DNA from: Cryptomeria japonica
Taxonomy: Eukaryota > Streptophyta > Pinopsida > Cupressales > Cupressaceae
Reading direction: 5' to 3'
DNA: 64,000 bases
Assembly: GCF_030272615.1 (NCBI RefSeq)
Contig: NC_081408.1
Coordinates: forward strand, 310,350,383-310,414,382
This document shows positions 11,054-22,835 of the stretch, piece after piece (the first letter of the stretch is position 1; each line of letters starts with the position of its first letter). A program made the position numbers and the translations under genes. The notes under the pieces were generated by a model. The model had not been told where the DNA came from, ran no database searches, and saw only the letters and a list, made by a program, of their open reading frames with translations.

Positions 11054-12398
11054 GAAAATCTCAGTGTGCTGGTTTGTAGACAGATGAGACCTGATGGCCT
11101 TGATTGCCTAGATGAGCTACTTCCAAAGGATGTTGCATTGATTAGACATCTTGGGTTGTATCATATTTTGCACTTGTTTGAGGTTATGATCAATAGGGCC
11201 ATAATCACTACTTTGGTTGAGCGTTGGCTCTCAGAGATGTTCTCGTTCCATCTTCCTATTGGTGAGGCATCCATTACTCTAGAGGATGTTTGGCATATAT
11301 TGCATTTTTTGATACATGGTGCTAGAGTAGTATATATGCATGGATTAGGTATCATAGGATTATGTGATCTCTTCAAGTGTACTGAGAAAGATTTATAGAT
11401 GAGGGGTTGATATGAGATCCCATGGGAGCGCATGGATTATGATGATCTTACTATAGTTTTGTGTAGTACAGTAGTCAGTCCTCTAATACTTGATAGGAGG
11501 ACTCAAGTATTTCTAGTTGCATGGGGTCAAGTGATCCATGATATGATTGTGCAAAGATGTGTATTTGCATGGGGTTTGTGTTTACTTGCTACATTGTATT
11601 ACTAGATGCATGGGATTGTCCATCTAAGATAGAGATCCATTGACTATGGTGTCACTTTGCCCCAAGTCTTGTCTTGGGAGCATATTTCTATCTCTCACCC
11701 AATTGTTCATGCAGATCTCCAGGATGAGAAGCCTTATTCTTACAGGTATAATCTGAGATTAGATAGAGGGGTTTGGGGAACACGTTGTACTAGATCCATC
11801 AATTAGATATATTATAGTACTTCACTTGGAGACCTTACTTAGATTCCCCTGGTTGGGCAAATGATGTTAACCATTTACCATTTTATTGATAACAAAGGTA
11901 TCACTAATACATTTAGCCTAAAATTTTGACGGAGGTTTCCAACGGAGAAGGTATATTGTGATCAAACTTGATTTTTTTTTGGAAAAATGCCCGATTTTGT
12001 CAGAATTTTGATGATAATGCAACATTTGGTTTCGATGGAGAAGGAATTGGCAATGAAATTTGGGGTTTTTTAGAAAAAGTGCCCGTGTTCATTGAAATTC
12101 TGATGACCGCATGCATTACTTTAGGAAAAAAAGAAAAGACCAAGTCATTTCATAAATCCCGCCTCTTTACAAAATCCCGCCTCTCATTCGTCCCACCTCT
12201 GTAGTGAACCTATGGGTTTAATTATGGTGGGGAAGATCATTGGTGTGACAAACACAACCATAGTGGGGAATGGGGGCACAAAGTGCCATGGGCACAAAGT
12301 GCCAAGGGCTGGCACATAACCAGTGAGGACGACTGCAAGGGAGCCCAAAATGGGTTGTGTAAACGGCGACGCCTAGGCCTCCATCAACAACAATACGA

Positions 12399-12462
12399 GC
12401 TACAGACGGAGGAAGAAGTTCACCTGGAAAAAAAGCTACAGACGGAGGAAGAAGTTCACCTG
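12399..12462 (+). repeat. 36-bp tandem duplication in CACTA-1
   Basis: Two copies of GCTACAGACGGAGGAAGAAG plus following bases, with period 36 (12,399-12,434 and 12,435-12,462). It sits in a 61-codon open stretch (12,283-12,468), where it encodes a repeated LQTEEEVHL. I do not recognise a protein. Confidence 0.6.
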
Positions 12463-12468
12463 CAATAA

Positions 12469-14800
12469 GAGCTTCCTCTATGTTGTATATCTAACATCAC
12501 TGCCATGTCCAGCTGGAAGTGGCGATGGAGTATGATTTGGTGGAAGTGGAGGTGGACACTAGCCGACATTGATCAATAAGTCGCTGGTAATGGGAGACAT
12601 TATTTTAAATGGTATGAAAAATTTCCAACTATGGCTAGATAGATCCTGCTTTGGTTGTCAGGAAGCCATTGGAGTGAAGTTGATTGCATCTTCTGGTGTT
12701 AGATAATTTGTATTTTCCTCATTGTAGGGAAGATAGGTTGTGTACTTCATATTTTAATGCTTATCTTGAAGGAGATCGGATGTGTGGTGGACATTTATTT
12801 CAAATTATTATTGTCCTGTATCGTGTTTATGTTAAAATATGAATTTGCAAGTGCATGTAATGGTACAAACTTTTAGTAGTAGATGTTGTTGTGGAAAAAT
12901 CTTTTACATATGTTTATTGTTCTATTCTAGTCTATATGAGAATTATGTAATTATTAAAAAATTCCCATAAATAACAAAAAGATCTTTTGAAAAGTTTATT
13001 AAATATTTAATGATGTTGGAAGTGTTATTGGTTTTTTAGTTTAGAGGTGAATGAGTCTATTTGGGATCAAGTATTTGACAAAGCTAAGAGCAAGGCCCTA
13101 ATATCAAAACAGTTCAAAATAGAGGAAGCTTGGATCACAACTCCAAGTGATTTGGCAAAATCATTAACCCTCAATTCTAGGCTCTTGATAGGTTTTTATC
13201 CTAAGACTTGTGCTCCAATATCAAGTAGATAAATGAATTTTATGGTTCTTTTCCTTTAGCATTGAGTATTCACCATTCCCATCATTGTGTTCCATGAAAT
13301 GATATCTCTTTGAGGCATTCTGTCAAACAGCTCACCTGCTTTGCAAATGCTTCCACATTTTGCAAGCATATATACGACACTATCGAATCTCTATCCATCT
13401 TCGCTAGCTTCAACCACAACTATTCATGTAAGCGTCCCTTCCCGGTCGAGCGAACGAGTGCCTACCTAAAGGCCCTCCCAAGGTATCTTAGTTCATGTTG
13501 TCTTGGGGCATATTAGGGAATCACAATGGGGATCACAATAGGGAACATGTAGGTAGGGGCCATCCCCCGATGAACATGAAGGAGGGAGGTGGACATAGTT
13601 TCCTGTGGGTTTAATCGCTGCAGGATGTAGGAATGGTTTAATTGTTGCAGGAAAAAGGTAGGGTATAATCAACAAATTCATTGTTATACATATTCAAATA
13701 TTTAGATTCAAATTTTATTATATATTTATCAGATTAATTGGCAATAGCAGATATGGTGAGAGGTTTCTATAATATGATATGATCGATTTAAAAGAAGAAT
13801 TTCTTACAAGACCTAAACTGTTGAACAATCCTATAATCATGTATTATTTAAACACTACATTTTAAATAATGAACAATATAGTTAGCCTGAAACATATTAA
13901 CACTACTTTCCATATTTAAAATATATCCTAATTAAGGGGATGGATGACCTAAATTTGCATGATCAAGTGCCATTATGTAAAATATATCCTAATTATGGAT
14001 GCTGGTATATATGGTAGTGACAGAAAATCCCTGCTATAGAATCGTGAGAGCAATGTGTAGTGATTGAGTGCTATTTTTTCTCAGTGTTTTGGAGGGGAGC
14101 ATAAGTGTACCATTAGGAAGGTGGTATAAAATGGAAACTGAGAGGTATAAGGTTATGAGGTTTGGGTTAGGATAAGATAGGGAGGTAAGTGATGAAGGAT
14201 GTAATGGTAAAAGAGTAAGTTAGGATATGTTAGGGGTTTGGAAGGTAGGAAAGTGAATGGGGGCAGATAAAAGGATGTGAAAGATGGAATGGGGTTAGGT
14301 AGGTGAAGTAAAAGTAAGTGTGTATGAGGTTAAGGGGTAGGATATGATGTAGGAAAGTGGAGGAGGTTAAGATAGGGGATATGAAAGGTAGATGGAAGGT
14401 AATAATGATAGGAAGTGAGGTAAAGGTTATGAGGTGTGGGTTAGAAAATAGGGTGTAGGAAATGGAAGGAAGGGTCATATAACTTTGAGAGTTTTCACCA
14501 AGATGAGTAGCCCGAGTATGGAGCTCAAATCTTACAAGCCATGAGGATCCACTTGTAGTAGAGGGGCATATACTTGCATCTTGGGAGCTTATTAGGAGTT
14601 CACCTTTAATTTGGGAAATACATATATAGGAGATAGAATATTGATCAATACACATTACCTAGCCTCATCATGGATAAATACAAGAGGTATAGACTATAGA
14701 AAGCACATATCATGAGCCAAAGGATCATATTCAAGAGTTGCTTCATCTCCAATCCTCTACATTTTTAAGATCCACAAATGGGGTTGAGGATAAGTCTTGT
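12469..14800. other. Internal CACTA-1 DNA without recognised gene
   Basis: Only short open stretches, no splice-supported model and no transposase motif. The part at 14,100-14,480 is purine-rich on the plus strand (many GGTAGG and AGGTTA words). Confidence 0.5.
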
Positions 14801-14839
14801 CTACTAATTAGCTTGGACTTATGCTTTGGGTTGCATCTA

Positions 14840-15320
14840 TATGTGAGCAACCTAAAGGCATAATTATCAATGCAATTTTTGAGAGGACTTGCTTCCACCT
14901 TGTGGTACTGGGAGGATAAAATGCACCAACTCACATTGGAAACCCTCTCCAGATACCATTTTGGAGTGCTTCAAAGTGTGTTCTATTTCAAAATATTTTT
15001 GACATAGATGCATAGATAAGTTTCACAATTTACATAATAAGGTTTCATAGTGGCTCAACATGAGAGTTAGTTTTTGGAGTTCTTGTAGTTTGTAGATTAC
15101 ATTCAAGACAAGTTACTTGTCAATTATTTCATTAGGGGTGGACAACCCAAAATTTTAGTTTTCCTACACATGGCTAATCCAAATGAATTTAGGGTTGCTA
15201 TGGAAAAGTCTCTTATGGAAAAGGAGGTACATGGGAGGACACAAGAGGCATGAGAGAAGTTTGTAACCTTGATTAAGGGACTAAAGTGTCCATAGGCCTC
15301 CCCATCCTTCAAAGGATAAT
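14840..15320 (+). pseudogene. Decayed Ty3/gypsy-like gag fragment inside CACTA-1
   Basis: Pieced together across stops, the plus strand reads a capsid-like series: WYWEDKMHQLTLETLSRYHF (14,903-14,962), then IVAQHES, FLEFLQFVDYIQDKLLVN after repair of one stop, and then FIRGGQPKI, followed by an alpha-helical stretch. This follows the layout of plant gypsy gag (WW..., SVAEYE-EF-L, F--GL-P-I). No zinc knuckle or pol follows. It may be a captured or separately inserted fragment. Recognition is by pattern only. Confidence 0.4.
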
Positions 15321-15524
15321 TTAGACTTACTATATGATTTACAAAGAAAAACCCAATAGTGTCAATATTAGGGACATAGGTCTACTAGAGCATAGTAGAG
15401 GCCATAGGGTAGTCACATTTCACCATCATAGACACAAGGATATTTTAGGTATGAGAGACTATAGGGCTATCAAGCTAGGCCTTCTATGACTCAACAACCT
15501 TTTAGGGGAGAATATAGTGTTTTT

Positions 15525-16056
15525 AGTAATTAGGATCTTCTAATTGTGGTGGGGCCTAGCCAACATAGGGTTATATGAGAGGCACATGTTATGTATATGT
15601 TAGTATTAGACAGAGAGTGCCCACAAGGTTTTAGAGTAGGTGGACACCATGCTAGGATGTCAAAGTAGATAGTTGATATGTGGCTCTTTACCCTCCCAAC
15701 CACTCAACATATACCACCATGGGTCTTTACCCTCCCAAACACACAAAGGTTAAAGGAAGATTCACTGCTGCAACACTCATTTTTTTGACAGTCTCAAGCA
15801 CTTAGGATAGTCACTCCTTTCGTGGCCATTCTTCTTCACACAACACTCTCTAACATTAATTATGATGACAGTGTACCTCCTTAAACCTTCCACCAACACC
15901 TAACTCAATACCAAACTCTTTCCCAATCTTGCTAATGGACTAATTAACTCAATTCACTGTGAAATTGTGACAGTCAATTCAAGGTTTAGGACAGTAGTAA
16001 TTAGGATCTTCTAATTATTGTGGGGCCTAGCCAACATAGGTTATATGAGATAGGCA
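15525..16056 (+). repeat. Direct repeat of about 60 bp, 471 bp apart, in CACTA-1
   Basis: AGTAATTAGGATCTTCTAAT followed by GTGGGGCCTAGCCAACATAG and TTATATGAGA occurs at 15,525-15,585 and again at 15,996-16,056 with few differences. The DNA between is AT-rich with no ORF. It is too long for a target duplication, so a local duplication is more likely. Confidence 0.6.
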
Positions 16057-17390
16057 TAAATTCAATAGTGATTTCTCCTCTACAACCTTTGCTAGTCTGT
16101 GTGAAAATGAGAGCTTGACAACATTCTTTCACTTTTAGCTAGCTAAATTTTTCAAGAATTTTATCTCTAGATGTAATATTTCTTTTCTTGCATGAATCTA
16201 TTAATTTTGAGATAACAGATCTTTCCTTCATGAATTGATCCTAGTTTATCCCTTTAACCCTGATTAATTTATTTAGAGTGTTTAGTTCCATTTTAATCCT
16301 TTCTTTTACAATTAAATATTATTAAAAAATTGTATTATTGTTCCAAATTTTGTGGATATTTAGGAGACACAAATAAAATATAAATGTAATCATTCCATAT
16401 TTTTGTAGGAGATATTGGAATGAGACTAATAGGAAGAGTAGTAAACATGAGTCACAATGAGCACTTTAGAATAAATCTAAACATTATAAGGAAGAGTAGC
16501 TTGGAAAAAAAAGAAGCATAATTTATTTTCCAATATGCAAGATTATTACTTGGGAAAGAATCTTGAAAGAGGATTGAAAAGATTCCTTGAGCTAACATTG
16601 TCTCACTTATCCAAAATTATGAGGAAGGATTCATTAATGAAATGGCCATTAACAAGATGGAGAGAATAATAATTAGGAAGAGATAGATTTCACATGCTAC
16701 TAGGTGACTAAATTGGAGAGAAACTAGAGGCAAATCATTTAGCTTGGCCATGACATAAAGTCTTAGAATAGATTCCAACCTTGGTGAATGGAATGAAAAT
16801 CCCAAACAATTAATGAAAATCCCAAACCATCATTCTCATAATAGAAAAAATGTGCTCCTTGCATGAACACATTGATTTCCTCCGAAGCGTGGCCCAATAG
16901 GTTTCATAGGAATTCCAAAACTAGTAAGTTCCTCTGGATATAAATTAGAGACGTCATATCAGACAATCCAGACATTGTTTGTTTGTATTGCATACTCTCT
17001 ATCTATTTATCACCCTTTAACACTTTCCTCTTCTTTTCTCCAATTGCTCTCTTCTAGGTAGCTGATGAGCTTGTTTCTATGTCATTCAAGATAATGCCTG
17101 TTTGCTTTCTTTTAGGAAATTTTCTTGCACATGACTCTAAAGCTTGTATGTTCTGCTTCCGTACATATATAAATTTTAATTCACGCTCAGATAATAATTA
17201 AATTAAATAATCATTTGTAAAGAAAAAATTTAGTCATTCGATGTTACATATTATTTGACGGAAAGATCCTAGACAATTATTGGAGAAAGGAAACATCATT
17301 GATAATCATTTTTTGCAAATAACACTGAATCAAATAAATTAAAATGTTTAATGCAATTTTAAAAAATAGAACTCATTCAATGCTTTCATT
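16057..17390. other. Internal CACTA-1 DNA without recognised gene
   Basis: AT-rich, only short ORFs, no recognised motif until the subterminal repeats begin near 17,390. Confidence 0.5.
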
Positions 17391-18089
17391 CACCGACGGC
17401 AAAGCCGTTTGACCCACATCATGTCTCACCATCGGAATTCTGACGACAACTAATGGAATGTCTGATGAGGATGTTGTGCATCTGACAACACTCCTCTGTC
17501 AGAATTTTATCCTTTGGAGTCGGAATTCCGATGATAGGACAAGATCGTGACGGTATTCTTTCAGGGTATGAGCATCCATGGTGGCCGTCGGAAAGGTTGG
17601 AGGTGATGTCGGAAATGCGATGACCACAAGGATAGTCAGAACTTCCGACACAAAGTTTTCGACGGCTTTTTTTGTCGGTAGTGCGATGAAATTATGTCAG
17701 AATTCTGACGATTTGCCATCAAAATTTTGACCCGAATGTACTAGTGTATCTGATTGGTCGAGCATTGGATATGAAACACATTATTGACATGGATCTCCCA
17801 GGATGAGTACTTTGACAACTTAGTAAGGTGCAAGGTATTCTTGATGTTACAACATATTTTTCTCAAGTTACCCGAGAGGTTAGTGATTGGGAGGCCTGCA
17901 TTCAGCCTCATGATGTTGTCATTGATTTTGAAGCGCTTTGTCCTATTTAGTTGGGTTGGGCAGAAGGGGTAGTAGATCTTGGGACTTCTCTATAGTATGA
18001 TGCATGGTGGGCTAGGAATAGGCCTGTACTTTTGATTGATCTGATTGTTTCGATCTCACCTTAGTAGATTCGACACTAGACACCATGGG

Positions 18090-18250
18090 GAGGGAGAGGT
18101 GGAGGAAGAGGAGGAGGAGGAGATGGAGGTGGGGGACCTATGCTAGCCATTACAACAATAGGAGAGGGAGAGGGGGAGGATGAGGAGGAGGATGAGGAGG
18201 AGGATGAGGAGGAGGGAGAGGAGGAGGGAGAGGAGGGAGAGGATGAGGTA
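18090..18250 (+). repeat. (GAG/GGA)n tract encoding the acidic tail of the PMD protein
   Basis: Nearly pure purine GAGGAGGAGGATGAGG-type repeats. In the PMD frame they give a poly-Glu/Asp run preceded by Gly-rich residues. The complementary Ser/Pro-rich open frame on the minus strand is only the mirror of this repeat. Confidence 0.8.
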
Positions 18251-18960
18251 GTAGACATCAGTAGAGATACCGAGTCAAGTAATGAGGGGGATATTGGTGA
18301 TTCTAATTTAGGATCATCGAGTAGTGGTGGAGATGATGGGAGTGACATCTCACTAAATATAGATATGCCTAAGCTAGAGGATGATCTAGCTGGAGAGGTA
18401 GTTTGAGATGGAGGACATGGTCTGGTAGGTTATGATGAGGATGTATAGGTTTTGAGAACCCAAATCTAGAGTTTGGAGGATTCCCTAGCCATAGAGTGGC
18501 ATAAGCGTAGGAGTGATCATGATGCCTATAGGAGAGATTACACAACAATAGCCATAGAGAGATCAAATTATTGTTGAGAGAGATCAAGTTACTATTAAGA
18601 GGGATCATCTCCAAAGAGAGAGTGATGATGTACTTAGGAGAGCTCACTTTGAACATGATGCCTATGATCAGTAAAGGGCATTGAATACTGGTATACTAAC
18701 ACATGATTATCACCTCATACATTTGTTGGAGGAGTGTATATATTGGTGTCGAGAGTATGAGAGAGTTGTCTCTAAGGATCAAAGAGTATGGAGTTATAGT
18801 GCTTATATGTATGGTAGGAGATCTAACAGATCTACATCTCGAGGTACTAGTAGTGCAGGATCATGGGTCCACCTCGGGCATCATCAAGACATCCTAGGGT
18901 AGGGTCTAGTGGATAGGATCCACCTATAGATAGAGGTAGTGTCAGTTGAGATACTTATTG

Positions 18961-21620
18961 ATGATTTTATTTGAGCCATTGGCCATGATATATGATTGTA
19001 TGCTGACACATTATCATTTTTGTGATATATATGACATGCAGTTTTGGTCGTGATTTATATGCCTTGTGTTATTTCCATGATGCATGATTCCATATGATGT
19101 TGTCTATATGATTATGTGATGCATTCTATATGATTTTACTTATCTTTTATGTCAATGTAATGATGATGATTTGATGTATGCATGAAATATTTAGATGATA
19201 TCTTTATACTTAATGAATTTAAATGAATGAATGCAAAGGTTTAATGATATTACATGATGATGTAACGATAATGAATTTACATGATAATGCAATGCCAATA
19301 AAAATATGCAATTAACATAAATTGTATGAACTACATTTTAATGCAAGTACTTGATAATACCTCTATATGAAAATGCAATGAATGTTTTTGTTAGAATATG
19401 CTAGAATATTTTGCTTCTTGACTCAATTAGGAAGAAATGTTAGTAGGAATTAATAATTAGAGAGAGAGAATTGATGAAAGAATGTTCGATGAGAAATTGA
19501 TCTTTGAAATAGAATCATCTTGATGAGATGAAACAAATAAAAAGATATGATTGATGAAGATTGATGATCTTTTGTATCTTTATTAGTAGTGCAATATATA
19601 TTCATCACTGAGCCTTATTATGTAACAATGTAGCATTATACACTAGGATATAAGGAACCAAGATGTAAATATATCTCATTGGAAGAAACACACACGTAGC
19701 AGACAAGGAGAGAACCCTCCATTTTGGGAACGATGCTAGGAATCGAGGTATGTATGGCATTCAAACATTGAACACACTTATCAAAGATACCCATAACACC
19801 ATTGCCCTAGAACTTCATTGGTTCACACCACAAAAAAAAATAAAAGGATAATGCCCATAATAGCTCCTCTAGTAACTTTTGGACATCCTTGAGTAGCATA
19901 GAAACATGACCTATCTCCAATTGATAAAAGATAAAGACTAACGAGGACAAAATTCAACAGTCATAGTGATCAGTGCCTTTCATTTGATTGTTTGATGTGA
20001 TGGTTGATAATGTCTGATCTTAGAAAGTGTGGACCTTGTTTAAGACTAACTTGTTTGGTTTCAAATGTATTCATCTCCGTTTAAGACGTGATAATGATCA
20101 CTTGATATGGATATTGATTTGATTGATAAGACAACTTGGTCATTTGATTGCAGATGTTTTGATAAATTTGTTTTATCCTTTGCAAACTTCATGGGAAGTG
20201 TTTTATAGATATATGCTAGGGTATTAGATCCTTGCAAGACATTTTATTGCAATTTTTCTATGTTTCCTAATTTTATTTTATGTTTTTTATTGATTGTTTG
20301 TGTTTTTCAATATTTTAAGATTTGTTCAGGATCATTTTTTGAATTTTTTGGTTTTTCTTTTATACTTTTTATGGATTTTTTAAGGATTTTTATCTGATTT
20401 TTAGGATGTTTAAGGACTTTTCTAATTTTTAGAATTTTTTCAAGACTTTATTTGATTTTAGGAAATTTTTCAGCCATGCCCCTAGTATGCAAACTAGCTA
20501 TGACCCGATGATTTATAGAATTAATGTATGGACAAATGAGATTTTAAAATGCAGTTATGCTATATGCAAGATGAAGATGCATTTCTGATTTGAACAAGGA
20601 TGATTTTATGCATCTTTCATTTTGAAATGCACTAATTAGATTAAAGGTACAAAAAATTTCAAAGATAGGAGTTCAATCTATTCTCCAAAGACCTAGGATC
20701 ATCCAACTTAAAACACTGTGTAACCAAGGTTTATAAATGGAGATACAAAAAACTTGCCCATTTATTGTTGAGACTTTGATCTTCTTTTTCCCAATGGCCT
20801 ATATCTATGCCATTGAATTTATTTCGAGTCTTATAACTATTAAAGACCCTTGGAATCCTATGTGACTAGCTACATGAGTTATTTTGACTTCAAAAGAATC
20901 ATGGATAGAGCCTCACTACCAGTTGGATGTCTATAGCCCCAATGAGGTTATACACTACAATATATTGAATATTGCTCCATTTCCAATAGGCATCCATAGC
21001 CTTGATGGAGTTACTCGCACGTTCCCATAGTCAAGCTTTTATTGCACTTGTATACATGATATTTCAGTTATATATCTTTTTCTCTTTTTCCTTGATATTT
21101 CGATATGGATTTAGGAATATCATTTTTATCTTTTTCACTTGACTTGTAAGTAATGAAACCTACTTGGGTATGATGATTATAGTGGCACTGGAGTAGAATG
21201 CTGGATTTTTTACTAGCCACATGACCAACTAGGTACCTATAATGACTTAGAGAATTTGATTAATGTGTGAGATATAGCAATTGATAGATTTTGGATAACA
21301 AGACTCTGTAGTGAAACTTCTACCCAACCATGAATAAATCCCAATCACAAAGTGGCATTGAAGATGAATGATCTAAGACCTCCTAAAAAATCCATGTACT
21401 AGTATCTAAAAAATGAGACAACCTTCTCTCCTTTCAGTGCAGATAGGTAAATGACTCTGACAATCACCTTTTTTTATGGATGACACTATATTCAAATGCA
21501 AAGGCTATGTGCTATGAAGATTTTGATTGTGATGCCATTGAGAAAGAAACCATATGAGATGCAATGATTTAAAGAAAATGATATGCAAGTGTAAAAAGTA
21601 AGAACTGAAGTAACTCAACC
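18961..21620. other. Tat-1 spacer between PMD gene and integrase
   Basis: The PMD gene (plus) and pol (minus) converge here. From 19,016 to about 19,420 the plus strand is rich in degenerate ATGATGCATGA-like words. From 20,260 to 20,480 it is very T-rich. No coding region seen. Confidence 0.6.
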
Positions 21621-22835
21621 CTTAGATGTAATATCTTTTAAGGTGCATGTTGTTCATAGGATTAGGGAGTGGATCTCCCTTCATTGTTGTTAAGTTATAA
21701 GCATTATTGCCAGTAACTATTGTTACCATGAAAGGACCCAACTAGTTGGGTTCAAATTTTTTTGGTTTTTCCCATTATACCAGGTTTCTCTATTTCTCTT
21801 TAAGAACAAGATATCCCACCTCATAGTTGCGTTGTCTCACTCTTTCATTATATCTTCTTCTCATCCTATTTTGATAAACTTGTAAGTGATTTAGAGTAGT
21901 TTGTCTCTTTTGATCTAGTGGTACCAGCTCTTGCAATCTTGCAACTCTATAGTCTTCTTTTGTTATGATGTTTCTTAAAGAGACTCTTAGCGATGTCTAT
22001 TCTACCTCAATAGGTAAAATAAATTTTGAACCATATACTAAATAATAAGGTGTAGTACCTGTAGCTATGTGTACACCTATTCTGTAATCTTGGAGAGCAG
22101 GATTGAGCTAGATGTGCCAATCTCATCCTACTTCATTGACAACTTTCTTCAAGATTTTCAGGAACATTTATTAGTTTCCTTTACTTGCCCATTTCTTTGG
22201 GGGTAATAAGGAGTTGTAAAGTGTTGTTGGATGTGAATCTATTCACAAAGTTCACTCACTTCTTGGTTTTTGAATGGGCGCCCATTATTTGTCACTATGC
22301 ATATTGGGACTCCTTATCTATGGATGATATAATTCATAATAAATTTTGCTATCTGTTTTCCTATAGTGTAAGTCATAGGGATTTCCTCGACCCACTTAGT
22401 AAAATATTCAGTGGCAATAAGAATGAAATTTCCATTAGATGAGGTAGGGTTGATTTTCTCAAGTAGATCAAGTCCCCACTATGAGAACGACCATGGTGAT
22501 GTAATGGGTTGAAGGGCTTGTGTAGGTGCATGAATCAAATCTCCATGTACCTGGCACTGTCTACATTTTTGTACATATCTATAGGCATTGTTCTCCATTG
22601 TTGGCCAGTAATATCTCATTCTCAATAGTTTCTTGGTTAGTGCTGGACCACCAACATGGGTGCTACAAATTCCATCATGAACTTCCTTAAGTACCATTTG
22701 TGCTTCTTCGGAATTGAGACATCTAAGAAGAGTAGTATCAAATATTCTTCTATACAAAGTTTCTACAATGATTGTGTATCTGGATGCTTGATGCATTAGA
22801 GTCTTTCTTTGATTTGAGGAAAGGTCAGGAGACAT
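21620..22835 (-). pseudogene. Tat-1 integrase (broken)
   Basis: The first block (22,835-22,479) holds the H2C2 zinc region: VHDGICSTH, LLRMRYYWPTM and CRQCQVHG. Further down, across stops, come WGLDLL (first Asp kept), VTNNG in place of VTDNG, and YYPQGNGQVK, where the catalytic Glu reads Lys. The protein would end with NNMHLKRYY (about 21,660-21,628), the usual tail of Tat integrases. Both active-site changes fit G-to-A mutation. It is inactive. Confidence 0.85.

Larger units (their letters stand above)
11902..17746. mobile_element. CACTA-1: non-autonomous CACTA (EnSpm/CMC) DNA transposon
   Basis: Ends CACTAATACATTTAGCCTAA and, inverted at the right, CACTAGTACATTCGGGTCAA, followed in both by AAATTTTGA. 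It is flanked by the 3-bp duplication TAT (11,899-11,901 and 17,747-17,749). Right subterminal DNA (about 17,390-17,720) is a cluster of short repeats such as GTCGGAATTCTGACG in both orientations, typical of transposase-binding regions in this superfamily. Removing the element and one TAT restores the PMD reading frame across the junction. I see no TNP2-type transposase, so it would have moved in trans. Length is 5845 bp. Confidence 0.85.
10618..18960 (+). pseudogene. PMD (plant mobile domain) gene carried antisense in Tat-1, split by CACTA-1
   Basis: Exon 1 runs from ATG 10,618 to 10,695 (26 codons, one TGA). The intron is 10,696-11,053 (GT...TTGTAG). Exon 2 starts at 11,054 in phase 0 and has the PMD hallmarks TTLVERWLSEMFSFHLP and GEASITLEDVWHILH, then RTQVFLVAWGQVIHDM, GVTLPQVLSWEHI and ADLQDEKPYSYRY. 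The frame reaches 11,901, where the CACTA element sits, and resumes at 17,747 with RYLIGRALDM, LSKVQGILDVT, DWEACIQPHD and DAWWARNRP. The tail is acidic (18,140-18,250), then repeats RDHDAY- and ERDQ-like units, and ends near 18,910-18,960. Many stops make it a pseudogene. PMD proteins of the MAIN/MAIL1 type are host nuclear proteins also known from transposable elements; the role of this copy is unknown. Confidence 0.85.

Noticed and set aside
13047-13681. Open stretches in CACTA-1 that might be a captured host exon
   Set aside because: No motif I can name and no splice signals linking them.
14230-14655. 141-codon open frame on the minus strand
   Set aside because: Low-complexity Ser/Thr/His/Leu-rich translation of a purine-rich tract; no family resemblance.
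18076-18656. Open frames on the minus strand rich in Ser and Pro
   Set aside because: They are the complement of the GAG/GGA repeat and coiled region of the PMD tail; the plus strand has the homologous reading.
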